Assembly (NCBI GenBank): GCA_024233835.1
Contig: JACKPC010000004.1
Location: 439,888-503,887 of the forward strand
Reading direction: 5' to 3'
From: Leptospiraceae bacterium
Lineage (GTDB): Bacteria > Spirochaetota > Leptospiria > Leptospirales > Leptospiraceae
Length of the DNA: 64,000 bases
Made by a program: the position numbers and the translations under genes. The notes beneath the pieces are model-generated. The model worked only from the letters and a program-made list of their open reading frames with translations, had not been told where the DNA came from and ran no database searches. This document shows, piece after piece, positions 50,172 through 58,998 of the stretch. Within the stretch, counting starts at the first letter, position 1, and every line of letters begins with the position of its first letter.

Positions 50172-50313
50172 AATTTTCCATATTTATCGTATAGAAAAAT
50201 AAAACAGCTATTTTCTTCTTTTTTTTTACTGAGACCTCATTTTTTCCGGGAATAAAAACTCCGGATTTTATTGAGGGAAATACCCTATAAAGAAAACAAG
50301 AAATCCTCGTTGT

Positions 50314-52308
50314 TTATGGATTTAATTTTGTACTTACAAATAGATCCTGAGTTCCGGTTTTCGTTTGTGATTCAAGATCGGTATTTGTAAATCCGCAGGT
50401 ATAGATAATACCACTCGCATCCCGATAAAGTGTTCTTCCTTCCACAACCTTGTTTGTAACTCCCAGTTGCTGGCTCCATTGCTTGGTGCCATTGGTATCA
50501 AATTTCACGACAAATGCATCCATGAGTCCTGTCTTGCTGCCAATCCCTCCACGTCCGGCTGCATAACTATTGCCACTGGAATCCACAACAACTCCATAAC
50601 TGAAAGTTTGAATCCCGGTCAGCCCTTCCTGCTTAACCCATTGGAACGTACCACTGGTATCATACTTGGCTACAAACATATCATTATTCCCTACCTTGGT
50701 ATTACCGGCAAATGCTGCATTCACCTCACCTGATATATAAATATTATTATTTGAATCGATATCAAGTCCCCAGGGATTAGCTTGACCTCCGTTAGCTCCC
50801 AACATCTTCGTCCATTGTTTCGTACCGGTACTATTATATTTCATAATAAAAGTGTCATAACTTCCGGTAAGTGCAACACCATCTAAAACTCCACTTGTAA
50901 AACCGATTATATAAACATTACCACCCCAGTCCAGGACTATATTTCTGCCGGTACTATATACATCCAAAGTATATTGGTCTGCCCAAACTTTTGTTCCATT
51001 GCTATCATATTTGGCTACTATAAATTTCTCACCTAATCCGGCTGCAGTTTTGTATAAACTTCCAGTTGTGCTTCCGGTTATATAGATGTTATTGTTAGAA
51101 TCTACTTTAATTCCCATACCAGAAGTTTCTCTGGAAGCAACTCCAACTAACCTCGTCCATTGCTTATTGCCATCACTATCAAATTTTATTATAAACATAT
51201 CTGTAGAACCAGTACGCGTAATACTATCCAGATCTCCATTCGTTCTTCCTACTATGTATATATTATTACTTGAATCGGTAGTTATATTGAAAGGATAAGT
51301 AGCTGCACTTGTTACACCCATTTGCTTTGTCCATTTTTTTGTTCCAAGAGCATCGTATTTAACAACAAATAGATCATAAGATCCTGCCTGAGAATTTCCA
51401 TCCAGACCCTTATCTGTCCTCCCTGTTACATATATATTTCCATTTGTATCACCTATAATTCCAAACGCTTCCACTGTTCCTGATGCAACACCGGTTAATC
51501 TAGTCCATGGACTTGCACAAGATATGTTTACATTGGTAACGTCGGCACTTGCAGTTCCGCTGCTACTGGTCACGCTACAGAGTAAACCTGTTGGATTTGT
51601 TTTTACGGTTACGGAGTAAACACCTGTCACTTTAGTGTTAAAGCTAAACGAAGTGCTATTTGCAGCTACTGTCAGGCTATCTGCTGCACTATTCTGTAAA
51701 ACGAGACCACTGGCAGTTAGTCCGGATATGCTTCCACCTATGCTGTAAGTCGGGTTTGCAATGGTGATACTAATGGTAGCGGTTGTGCTACCTCCGCTAT
51801 TCGTTGCAGTTATAGTGTAACTTGTGGCCGCCTGTGAAGCAGTGGGAGTACCACTGAGTGCACAGGAACTACTATCAATCGAAATACCCGCAGGCAATGT
51901 GGGTGACGCTGTACAGGAAGTTACAGTGCCGGTAAATACGGGTGTTTGCGTAGTAATCGCTATATCTTTTGTAAAACTAAATGGACTTCCACTATAAGTC
52001 AAGCCGGAAGGTGCTGCTGTTCCTGATCCTGTACCAGTCCCTGTGGCTGTACCAGTTCCTGTTCCAGTGCTTGTGCCAGTTCCGGTTCCACTTGAACCTG
52101 CCTGAGAACTTTGCAATACTTGAAGAGCAACACCACATTCTAATACTGCGCCTTTTCGGTCATTGGTTTTACCCTGAATATGGTCATACCAGTTTAGCTG
52201 GTTTTGTTGCAAGGCACCTACACAGGGAAGTCCGCTTTTCTTCTTGCTGCTTCCACAATCGGATAGAAAAAATAATCCTAATAGAATAGGAATAATTAAG
52301 GTTCTCAT
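50314..52308 (-). CDS. SBBP-repeat lipoprotein with He_PIG domain
   Basis: About 664 residues from ATG 52308, with AAGGA 6 bp upstream; a TTG at 52323 is also in frame. Lipobox LSDC. A Gly-Thr linker (TGTGTSTGTGTGTATG) separates the N-terminal region from an Ig-like He_PIG domain (LPAGISIDSSSCALSGTPTA, then YTITATNSGGSTTATIS). The C-terminal ~400 residues form about seven SBBP blades with motif YDxxGTKxWTxxxG and GDTNGNIYVTGRT, a seven-bladed beta-propeller. It is probably a surface lipoprotein for binding. The same He_PIG segment occurs in the broken FG-GAP gene at 58987-60396. Low-complexity GT repeats in the linker can vary in number. Confidence 0.87.
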   Translation of the reverse strand: MRTLIIPILLGLFFLSDCGSSKKKSGLPCVGALQQNQLNWYDHIQGKTNDRKGAVLECGVALQVLQSSQAGSSGTGTGTSTGTGTGTATGTGTGSGTAAPSGLTYSGSPFSFTKDIAITTQTPVFTGTVTSCTASPTLPAGISIDSSSCALSGTPTASQAATSYTITATNSGGSTTATISITIANPTYSIGGSISGLTASGLVLQNSAADSLTVAANSTSFSFNTKVTGVYSVTVKTNPTGLLCSVTSSSGTASADVTNVNISCASPWTRLTGVASGTVEAFGIIGDTNGNIYVTGRTDKGLDGNSQAGSYDLFVVKYDALGTKKWTKQMGVTSAATYPFNITTDSSNNIYIVGRTNGDLDSITRTGSTDMFIIKFDSDGNKQWTRLVGVASRETSGMGIKVDSNNNIYITGSTTGSLYKTAAGLGEKFIVAKYDSNGTKVWADQYTLDVYSTGRNIVLDWGGNVYIIGFTSGVLDGVALTGSYDTFIMKYNSTGTKQWTKMLGANGGQANPWGLDIDSNNNIYISGEVNAAFAGNTKVGNNDMFVAKYDTSGTFQWVKQEGLTGIQTFSYGVVVDSSGNSYAAGRGGIGSKTGLMDAFVVKFDTNGTKQWSQQLGVTNKVVEGRTLYRDASGIIYTCGFTNTDLESQTKTGTQDLFVSTKLNP

Positions 52309-52564
52309 TACTAAATCCTTCAATGTTAAATAATAATTTATGAGTTCTCTCCTGAGACAGAAGTAACTCTATTTGTAGAAGAAAAATCCATTTATTCTAC
52401 GAATGGGCTGAATTTAGAAGGTCTACTTTTTTGAAAAGCTATTTATATTTGAAAAGCTAGTGATTTCCCTAGCTTTCAGGAAAAAAAGTAAATCTATAAA
52501 ATTGTCTTGCAAGGTAACAGCGGTTTTCTTTCATTGCTCTGTTAATATTTAGCTTGAGGTTAAG

Positions 52565-53170
52565 ATGTATAAGATAATTCTTGCAGATGATCATTCTGCG
52601 ACAAGGAAAGGAGTAAAAGCTTGCTTGGAACAGGATAAATTATTCCGAGTGGTTTTTGAAGCAAGCAATGGATATGAACTCGAAAATATACTGGATAAAA
52701 GGTTATATGATATAATTCTTTTAGATATTAATATGAAAGATATGGATGGTATTGAGTTTCTGAAGAGATGTCGTAAAAAAATTATAAACAAAAGAATTGT
52801 CATATACTCCATGTTAACAGGATCCGGGATTTTGCAGGAAGCCATATCTTTAGGTATTCATGGCTTTATTTCTAAAGAAGAGGAAATTACAGAATTAAAT
52901 AATACTTTAAAACGAATTATGAATGGAGAGTCCTATTTTTCCTCAACCCTTTATTCTGTTACAAATCCAAATGAGGATTATACTTTAAGTAAAAAGCAGA
53001 AAGTAATACTCAAGTTTCTTTTAGATGGAAAAAGTTATCAAGAGATTGCTGAAATTCAGCAGTGTTCTTATCGTACAGTTGAGTTTCATGTTAAAAAGCT
53101 AAAAGATATTTTTCATACTAATAGTCTGTTAGAGTTGATAAGTAAGGCCAGAGAAGTATACTTTTTTTAA
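52565..53170 (+). CDS. NarL/FixJ-family response regulator (REC-LuxR HTH)
   Basis: A 201-residue protein. Receiver: KIILADDHSATRKGVKACLE, DIILLDINMKDMDGIEFLK (phospho-Asp), GIHGFISKEEEITEL (Lys). C-terminal LuxR-type HTH: LSKKQKVILKFLLDGKSYQE, IAEIQQCSYRTVEFHVKKLK, DIFHTNSLLELISKA. It binds DNA when phosphorylated. The convergent histidine kinase gene overlaps its end by 4 bp, and no other kinase gene is nearby, so this is the likely partner; convergent arrangement makes this inference rather than proof. An ATG with GAGGTTAAG upstream is the start. Confidence 0.92.
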   Translation: MYKIILADDHSATRKGVKACLEQDKLFRVVFEASNGYELENILDKRLYDIILLDINMKDMDGIEFLKRCRKKIINKRIVIYSMLTGSGILQEAISLGIHGFISKEEEITELNNTLKRIMNGESYFSSTLYSVTNPNEDYTLSKKQKVILKFLLDGKSYQEIAEIQQCSYRTVEFHVKKLKDIFHTNSLLELISKAREVYFF

Positions 53171-55527
53171 TCAGTAATAATTTGCTTTATTACAGAGAGT
53201 AAATCTCCAAAAAGAATAGGAATTTCCATTTCCTCATCCATTGAAACATGACTTTCTGAGTATATATAGATTTTCTTATTCCTTTCCTTGTATAAGGAGT
53301 TTACGAAGTCTTTCTCTTTATTAAAGGTAGCGAAGTGAATCAATATAAAATTAGGAGATATTGTATTTAATGTATTTTTTAAAAGGTATGAGTCCCTAAA
53401 GCAATAGAAAATCATTTCCTCTCTATATGTAAAGTCTACTTCTTTCTTTACATCTTTTTGAAAAATAAAAATCACTTCTTCGCTGAATGGCTGTTCGATA
53501 ATAAATGTACTGCCTTTATCTTTTTGAGATTTAACACGAATACTTCCCTTATGAGCTTTTATAATATCATAACAGAAAGAAAGGCCAAATCCATGTCCGC
53601 CCTCTCCTCTTGTTCCTGTTTTTTGAAAACGAATATCTTTTCTGAATAAGATGGGAATATTTTCCTCTTCAATTCCGATACCTTCATCACGAATTTTAAT
53701 CTTATAGAAAGACTTATGATATGTGCAGCCGATAAATATTCTTGAATTGGAGTGTGAAAACTTAATAGAGTTTGAAATTATATTCGAAATAGCTTGAATA
53801 TATAATTCTTCATCTCCAATAAAGAAGAAATCTTCATCAATATTTAAATCTACTTTGATATTTTTGGATTCAATAAGGGGGTAATATTGTTTTAAGCAGT
53901 TTGTGAACATATCCTTTATACTTATATAATCATACTTTAGCTGTAAGGAAAAACTCTGCAACCTATCCATAGATAGAATTTGCTCAGCAAAATTTTTTAC
54001 ATTCTCAAGGCTTTCAATACTTACAGCAAGATTGCTTACTTTTTCAGGAGAAGAAACTTCTATTTCGGAATTTCTGCTTATCTTTAATAGGTTAATCACT
54101 CCTAAAATGGGAGAAATTAAATCGTGAGAAACAATCGATACAAATTTGTCTTTGAGCCGATTGGCATTTTCAGCTTTTTCCTTTTGTTTCTTGAATTCAA
54201 TAGTTCGTTTTTCTACTAAGGCCTCCAATTGTTTATTAAATATAGCTAATTCATTAGATAGCACTTTTACTTTCTTGAAAGATTCAATGAATTGGTAGAT
54301 CAAAAGATAAGACTGAAAAAACAGAAAAATAAAGGTTCCGTAATACAATAAGTAAAAAGATGAGATTATATGCATAGAGTATAAAACATCATTTAAAACG
54401 AAGCCAAATAAAATGATAAATCCTAAAATAGTAATTTTGGCATCTTTTCGTTTGTCTCTAAGCGCCAGAGCAATAGCGGTTAAACTCTGTAGAATAATAA
54501 GGAGAATGAGAATATTTCCGATAATTAATGTTCTGGTAAAAATCTCACTGGGTGTGAATAATACAAATGCTCCTAAAAATAAGGTTGAATATAAAGTAAT
54601 TAGATAAAGTCTACGTGAAAAATATTTATCATATATAGAATTTATAAATAAAAGAAAAACACTCGCACCTATATTCTGAGTAAAGTATTCCAAACTTAGA
54701 ATGAACTTAAATGCCCTGGGAGAAAACAAATTATACAAGAACAAGTTATTTTGATAGGACAGAAAAACAATTGATATGATGCAATAGATAGCAAAATATA
54801 GGGCTGAATTATTTCTTAAAAAATAGAATAATCCAAAGTGGTAGATTGCCATGAAAAACAAAGAACCGGCTAAAAACACCGTTTGTAATAGATTTCTATT
54901 ATATTCTTTTTGAAGAACTTGTAAGTCTCCTAAAAAAAATTTTTCATTAAAACCACCTCTACTGTGATGATAATTAGCAATATGAATGGTAAGAGTAAAA
55001 TTCTTTTTTCTTTGTATTATTTCGGGAATAGGGACAATACCTATAGTATAATAAGGAATTGTAGATTTTTTATCCATTCCCGGTTTTCCTGAACAATAGA
55101 GTAGGTTTGCATCTGCATAAGCACAGAAGGCTGAATTTGTCGCCATAAACTTTATCCCTAACTTCCTTTCAGTTTCGGGCAATATAATCTTCATCTGGTA
55201 GGTTGCATATCCGAAGCTTCCGAGCGCTTTTCCTTCCACCCGGAAATCGTTCCAATAAACAGAATTCATAAAATCGGTTCTTTTTTCTTTTGTGCAGTCT
55301 ACTATTGTTTTCTTATCAAGTATAGGATGCTCTTCTGATGAACAAAAAGTTTTCCAGTAAAATTCCCATTCTCCATCGAGTCTGAAAATTTGCTGCGTAT
55401 CAGGATTCCAGGTTCTTAAATCGAAAACTCCTTTTTTGGCAAGGAAAGCTTCCTCAGAAAAAAGAGAAGAACTAAAAAGGATATAAAGGAATATAAATTT
55501 ATTATAAATCCATTTTATTCTATACAT
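53167..55527 (-). CDS. 7TMR-DISM sensor histidine kinase
   Basis: A 786-residue protein with a signal peptide (~25). Extracellular 7TMR-DISMED2-like beta domain (~30-190: GVFDLRTWNPDTQQIFRLDG, WEFYWKTFC). Seven hydrophobic helices (~205-400). A coiled coil (~405-450), then HisKA with FVSIVSHDLISPILGVINLL (His ~468). HATPase: ISNIISNSIKFSHSN, DEGIGIEEENIPILF, GEGGHGFGLSFCYDI. A C-terminal ~100-residue tail (EEMIFYCFRDSYLLKNTLNT, FILIHFATFNKEKD) looks like a receiver-related or unassigned domain without clear phospho-acceptor. Such sensors detect carbohydrates or small molecules outside. The probable partner is the regulator at 52565. Confidence 0.88.
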   Translation of the reverse strand: MYRIKWIYNKFIFLYILFSSSLFSEEAFLAKKGVFDLRTWNPDTQQIFRLDGEWEFYWKTFCSSEEHPILDKKTIVDCTKEKRTDFMNSVYWNDFRVEGKALGSFGYATYQMKIILPETERKLGIKFMATNSAFCAYADANLLYCSGKPGMDKKSTIPYYTIGIVPIPEIIQRKKNFTLTIHIANYHHSRGGFNEKFFLGDLQVLQKEYNRNLLQTVFLAGSLFFMAIYHFGLFYFLRNNSALYFAIYCIISIVFLSYQNNLFLYNLFSPRAFKFILSLEYFTQNIGASVFLLFINSIYDKYFSRRLYLITLYSTLFLGAFVLFTPSEIFTRTLIIGNILILLIILQSLTAIALALRDKRKDAKITILGFIILFGFVLNDVLYSMHIISSFYLLYYGTFIFLFFQSYLLIYQFIESFKKVKVLSNELAIFNKQLEALVEKRTIEFKKQKEKAENANRLKDKFVSIVSHDLISPILGVINLLKISRNSEIEVSSPEKVSNLAVSIESLENVKNFAEQILSMDRLQSFSLQLKYDYISIKDMFTNCLKQYYPLIESKNIKVDLNIDEDFFFIGDEELYIQAISNIISNSIKFSHSNSRIFIGCTYHKSFYKIKIRDEGIGIEEENIPILFRKDIRFQKTGTRGEGGHGFGLSFCYDIIKAHKGSIRVKSQKDKGSTFIIEQPFSEEVIFIFQKDVKKEVDFTYREEMIFYCFRDSYLLKNTLNTISPNFILIHFATFNKEKDFVNSLYKERNKKIYIYSESHVSMDEEMEIPILFGDLLSVIKQIITD

Positions 55528-55826
55528 TTAATTAAGATACTCAATGCAATTTCTATGCCTTCCACAGTTCTTATTAAGGGAAGCAGAAGTTCCTTGTAAA
55601 TTGTTTCATCTATCATAAGGAGATACTAAGCGTAGTTTAAGAAAGAAGGAGAAGTCAAGGATATTTTGGGTTCGGTATCGGCAACTTTGACATACCTCAC
55701 TTAGTGTAAAAGTTTACTAAAAATAAACTCTAATAGTTGCCGGTTTAAACCGTGCTTTCTTGTTTTGAAAGGCTTCTTGTTCCCGAGTAAGCTGTGATTG
55801 GTTCTAAACTAAAGCCTGTTTTCTCC

Positions 55827-56002
55827 AAAGCAAAGCGTGGTTTGTCCCAAAGTAAAGCGTGCTTTGTCCCAAAGTAAAGCGTGCTTTGTCCTAAAGTAAA
55901 GCGTGGTTTGTCCTAAAGTAAAGCGTGGTTTGTCCTAAAGCAAAGCGTGGTTTGTCCTAAAGTAAAGCGTGGTTTGTCCTAAACAAGGGCGTGGTTTTTT
56001 AG
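55827..56002. repeat. 22-bp tandem repeat array
   Basis: Seven consecutive 22-bp units (starting 55827, 55849, 55871, 55893, 55915, 55937, 55959) of consensus AAAGTAAAGCGTGGTTTGTC plus CT, and a diverged unit at 55981. Degenerate units may extend left to 55811. Variants alternate GTGGTTTG and GTGCTTTG. The array is non-coding, in a 594-bp gap between the histidine kinase gene start and the IS5 element. The rest of that gap (55528-55810) shows nothing recognisable. Confidence 0.9.
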
Positions 56003-56010
56003 GGAAGAAG

Positions 56011-56030
56011 GCGAGCCACCGGTGGCTCGC
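56011..56030. repeat. Perfect 20-bp palindrome of the GCGAGYCACC hairpin family
   Basis: GCGAGCCACCGGTGGCTCGC, fully self-complementary. Related hairpins follow the M48 gene (29819) and ftsH (40159). It sits between the 22-bp array and the IS5 element. Confidence 0.75.
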
Positions 56031-56121
56031 TTTCGTTTGCTGCTCCCTTAAAGCAGTAATCCTGTAAGAGAGCAGAGGTAAAATGAGGGGATACTGTAAT
56101 TTTATTTTTTGCTAAACTTAA

Positions 56122-57346
56122 GGGAACCTCTATTAACTTCATTTTTATCCCTCTCAATAAAGTTAGCATCTTCAATGCTTTTCAAATACTCTTTGTTTTC
56201 ACCCTATTTTTTTCTTAAATCGGTGGAATAGGGTAAATTCCACCGATTTTCCTGCTGTTCAGACGGATCTCGCCCGCAGCAGGAAACAAGTTCTTCTCAG
56301 GTTATACACAAAATTACCAAGAAAGATTTGCATCTTCGCTCTTTTTATTCCGATACTTCGAATTCTGTCAGCAGCAAATGATTTCATATCACCAAACACG
56401 TGTTCTACTCGAGCTCTTATTTTGGATACAGAGCGATTCCATTCTTTCTCTTCATCAGTCAACGGATGATTTCTTTTACCTTTCTTGCAGAATAGTGGAT
56501 TTGCTTTTCGTGACCGGACTTCAACTTCTATTTCAGGAGCATTATAAGCACTATCTGCAAAACAATCTTCCTTTTCATGCAAGTCTTCTGCTAACTCAGG
56601 ACCTATTTGAGAATCATGGACTGATGCTGATGTAACAATATATTTTCGAATAAGTTTTGTGGATGCATCTGCAATAATATGGTTTTTATAACCATAATAG
56701 GATTTACCGTGCTTTTTAGTCCATCTTGCATCAGTGTCTTTTTGAGAAAACTTACTCTGGTTATTTTTCCAATCTTCAGGAACTTCATCATTCTTTATTT
56801 GTGCATTCTCTTCTTTTGTATTTCGTTGAATCGGAACTTCTATAATAGTTGCATCCATAATAGCTCCTTCTTTTACTGTAAACCCTGATTTATGAATCCA
56901 GTATTGAAGTTTGGAGAATAATATATCCAGTAGATTTTCGGTAATTAAGCGTTCCTTAAATAACCAGATAGTCTTCTCATCTGGTAAGGATTCATAATCA
57001 TTCACACCAATAAATCTCTGAAATGAGGCTCTATCGTTTATTTGAAATTCTGTCTGCTGGTCTGATAAATTGTAGAGCTTCTGTAATAATATGATCTTGA
57101 ACATCTTCACCGGATCATAAGGAGGTCGACCACCCTTTTCTGTTCCGGAACGATACATGCTCTCTAATTCTTCTCGGTATACTTCAAAATCGATTAAGTC
57201 CGAAAGCTTTCTTAATGGATCGCCTATCTTTTCCAGCTTTTTCTTTCGTGATTGTGATTCAAAAATATTCATATTACCCATAAAACAAATATTTACTGAC
57301 CGCTATTTTTGTTTACCTTTTTTTATGCAGGTTTTTAGAGGTTCCC
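56122..57346 (-). mobile_element. IS5-like insertion sequence
   Basis: A 1225-bp element. Terminal inverted repeats GGGAACCTCTA (56122 on) and TAGAGGTTCCC (ending 57346), extending imperfectly to ~18 bp. A 4-bp TTAA target duplication flanks it (56118-56121 and 57347-57350). One transposase gene on the reverse strand. It is inserted in the last codons of the AgmX-like gene. Confidence 0.93.
56259..57281 (-). CDS. IS5-family transposase
   Basis: A 340-residue DDE transposase. N-terminal DUF772-type domain: GGRPPYDPVKMFKIILLQKL, FQINDRASFQRFIGVNDYES. Catalytic residues: Asp in VKEGAIMDATIIEVPIQRN, Asp in EDCFADSAYNAPEIEV, Glu in RARVEHVFGDMKSFAADR. The gene is intact and inside the 1225-bp element, so the element may be active. 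ATG 57281 or the ATG three codons later could start translation. Confidence 0.93.
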   Translation of the reverse strand: MGNMNIFESQSRKKKLEKIGDPLRKLSDLIDFEVYREELESMYRSGTEKGGRPPYDPVKMFKIILLQKLYNLSDQQTEFQINDRASFQRFIGVNDYESLPDEKTIWLFKERLITENLLDILFSKLQYWIHKSGFTVKEGAIMDATIIEVPIQRNTKEENAQIKNDEVPEDWKNNQSKFSQKDTDARWTKKHGKSYYGYKNHIIADASTKLIRKYIVTSASVHDSQIGPELAEDLHEKEDCFADSAYNAPEIEVEVRSRKANPLFCKKGKRNHPLTDEEKEWNRSVSKIRARVEHVFGDMKSFAADRIRSIGIKRAKMQIFLGNFVYNLRRTCFLLRARSV

Positions 57347-57771
57347 TTAAAAGTATGTACGATATATTTCTGCACCAGAGGTTGCGGAAATTGCCAGTTT
57401 GCAATTTTTTTCTTCATACAAAGGTGAAAACTATTTTCCAACGGACTCAATATCACATCCGGGCTGAGAACTTTACCATCTGTGTCTATTTGCCAGTCCA
57501 TTTTTACATCTCCATCCGTAATTTTCGGATTTTTATCCAGGTATTCTTTATAGCAATCCTGAAGTTCTGCATATCCTTTGATGATTCGGTTTTTTACCTG
57601 GTTTTGGAGATAGGGGTCAATGGTTTTTCCACCATCCTTTGTCTTTTGCTGCTGGCTCTGGCTAATAAGCAGTGCCATTTGTCTTTCTCTCATACTATCG
57701 CGATAGAGTAGGTAAGCAATTATCAGAACAGCTAAAAGTCCTATTGTGACACTGACAGAATGTTGTTTCAT
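57313..57771 (-). CDS. AgmX/PglI-type C-terminal domain protein, tail altered by IS5
   Basis: 152 residues from ATG 57771 (ribosome site AAGGAAAC); an upstream start at 57843 is unlikely. One N-terminal transmembrane helix (SVTIGLLAVLIIAYLLY), then a charged linker and the TonB-C-like AgmX/PglI domain: IIKGYAELQDCYKEYLDKNP, VKMDWQIDTDGKVLSPDVIL, CMKKKIANWQFPQPLVQKY. Such proteins act in envelope energy or gliding/adventurous motility complexes. The IS5 insertion replaces the natural ending: joined across the element the frame reads VHTFKFSKK-stop, but now it ends VHTFKGTSKNLHKKR. Only about four residues are changed, so function may survive. Confidence 0.82.
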   Translation of the reverse strand: MKQHSVSVTIGLLAVLIIAYLLYRDSMRERQMALLISQSQQQKTKDGGKTIDPYLQNQVKNRIIKGYAELQDCYKEYLDKNPKITDGDVKMDWQIDTDGKVLSPDVILSPLENSFHLCMKKKIANWQFPQPLVQKYIVHTFKGTSKNLHKKR

Positions 57772-57809
57772 AAAAGTTTCCTTATTATTTTTTACCCCAT
57801 ACCACATCT

Positions 57810-57837
57810 GTAAGGACGTGTTGTCAGGCGTCCCTAC
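57810..57837. terminator. Hairpin between FG-GAP and AgmX genes
   Basis: GTAAGGACG / CGTCCCTAC, a 9-bp stem with one G-T pair and a 10-nt loop. Before the IS630 insertion it would have lain about 40 bp after the FG-GAP stop on the reverse strand. Confidence 0.5.
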
Positions 57838-57873
57838 AATCAACTTGGATGGATTCGCTTATTTTAATGTATA

Positions 57874-58998
57874 CTAAAGGAAAAGTGGTTTTCGGATAAA
57901 ATATAAAGAAAACGTGGTGTGTGTACGATAATTTTAATATGGAAATCCCACTCAGCGAAGCAGACAGAATCATAATAAAGAAGATCCACAGGACAACGAA
58001 GGATAAGAGAATAGCGGATCGTATAAAGATCATTAATCTCCTTGACAGAGGGTATAACTCAATAGAAATTGCAGCGATTTTAATGCTGGACGAAGATACG
58101 GTAAGTAACTGGAAAAAGAAATTTATTGAAAGTAAAAATATGGAGGATTGGTTGGCTTTAAATTTTATCCCCTACAAAGGAAAATTGCAGGAAATCCAGC
58201 TAATGGAATTGAAACAACATATATTAGAATCAATAATAACAGATTCAAAACAACTCATCCCGTATATTAAAGAAAAGTTTGGGGCAGAATATTCTGAAAG
58301 AGGAGTGAGGAATCTATTAAAACTGTTAAAATTTTCTTACAAACAATTAGTTCGAGTGAACCCTTCAGTAGAACCGGAAATTCAGAATCAATTTTATCAG
58401 GGCTTTGAGAGCTTAATCAAGAACCTGGGTAACGATGAAGCTGTTCTTTTTTGTGACGGAGTTCATCCTCAACACAATACGCATACTAGCAAAGCATGGA
58501 TACAAATAGGTACGGAAAAACATATTCCCTGTAATACAGGGAGACAAAGACTGAATCTTAACGGTGCTTACAACCCTATTTCATCAGAAGTTTTTATAGT
58601 AGAGAGCGAAAAAGTTAATACACAATCTACTATTTTATTATTTGATAGAATACAAGCAGAATATAAAGATAAGGCTTATATTTACATAATTACTGATAAT
58701 GCACGCTATTATCTTAGCCAGGAATTAAAGAATTATCTAAAAGACTCAAGAATCGTTATGATTCATCTTCCACCGTATAGCCCGAATTTAAATCTGATAG
58801 AAAGGCTTTGGAAATTTATGCGTAAGAAGGTAATCAACTCAAAATATTATCCGAATTTCTCAGGACAGGGTGGATTCAGAGAAGCTATACTGGATTTTTT
58901 TAAGAATATTCACTCCTTCAAGGATGAATTACAAATATTTATTGGTAAGAAAATGCAAATTCTTTACCCGGATTATCCGAAAACCACTATGCCGTGAG
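57874..58998 (+). mobile_element. IS630-family insertion sequence
   Basis: A 1125-bp element with ~26-bp imperfect terminal repeats (left CTAAAGGAAAAGTGGTTTTC, right complement CTCACGGCATAGTGGTTTTC, both then GGATAA) and TA target duplication (57872-57873 and 58999-59000), the hallmark of IS630/Tc1-type insertion. It lies in the last codons of the FG-GAP gene on the opposite strand. Confidence 0.93.
57939..58997 (+). CDS. IS630-family transposase
   Basis: About 352 residues from ATG 57939 (a GTG at 57921 is an alternative). N-terminal HTH: HRTTKDKRIADRIKIINLLD, GYNSIEIAAILMLDEDTVSN. DDE catalytic core: Asp in EAVLFCDGVHPQHNTHT, Asp in AYIYIITDNARYYLSQEL, Glu in PPYSPNLNLIERLWKFMRKK. The stop codon lies inside the right terminal repeat. 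The frame is intact, so the element may be active. Confidence 0.93.
   Translation: MEIPLSEADRIIIKKIHRTTKDKRIADRIKIINLLDRGYNSIEIAAILMLDEDTVSNWKKKFIESKNMEDWLALNFIPYKGKLQEIQLMELKQHILESIITDSKQLIPYIKEKFGAEYSERGVRNLLKLLKFSYKQLVRVNPSVEPEIQNQFYQGFESLIKNLGNDEAVLFCDGVHPQHNTHTSKAWIQIGTEKHIPCNTGRQRLNLNGAYNPISSEVFIVESEKVNTQSTILLFDRIQAEYKDKAYIYIITDNARYYLSQELKNYLKDSRIVMIHLPPYSPNLNLIERLWKFMRKKVINSKYYPNFSGQGGFREAILDFFKNIHSFKDELQIFIGKKMQILYPDYPKTTMP

Noticed and set aside
55827..56002. Possible CRISPR array
   Set aside because: The 22-bp units are contiguous with no unique spacers between them, and no cas genes lie nearby. It is a tandem repeat.
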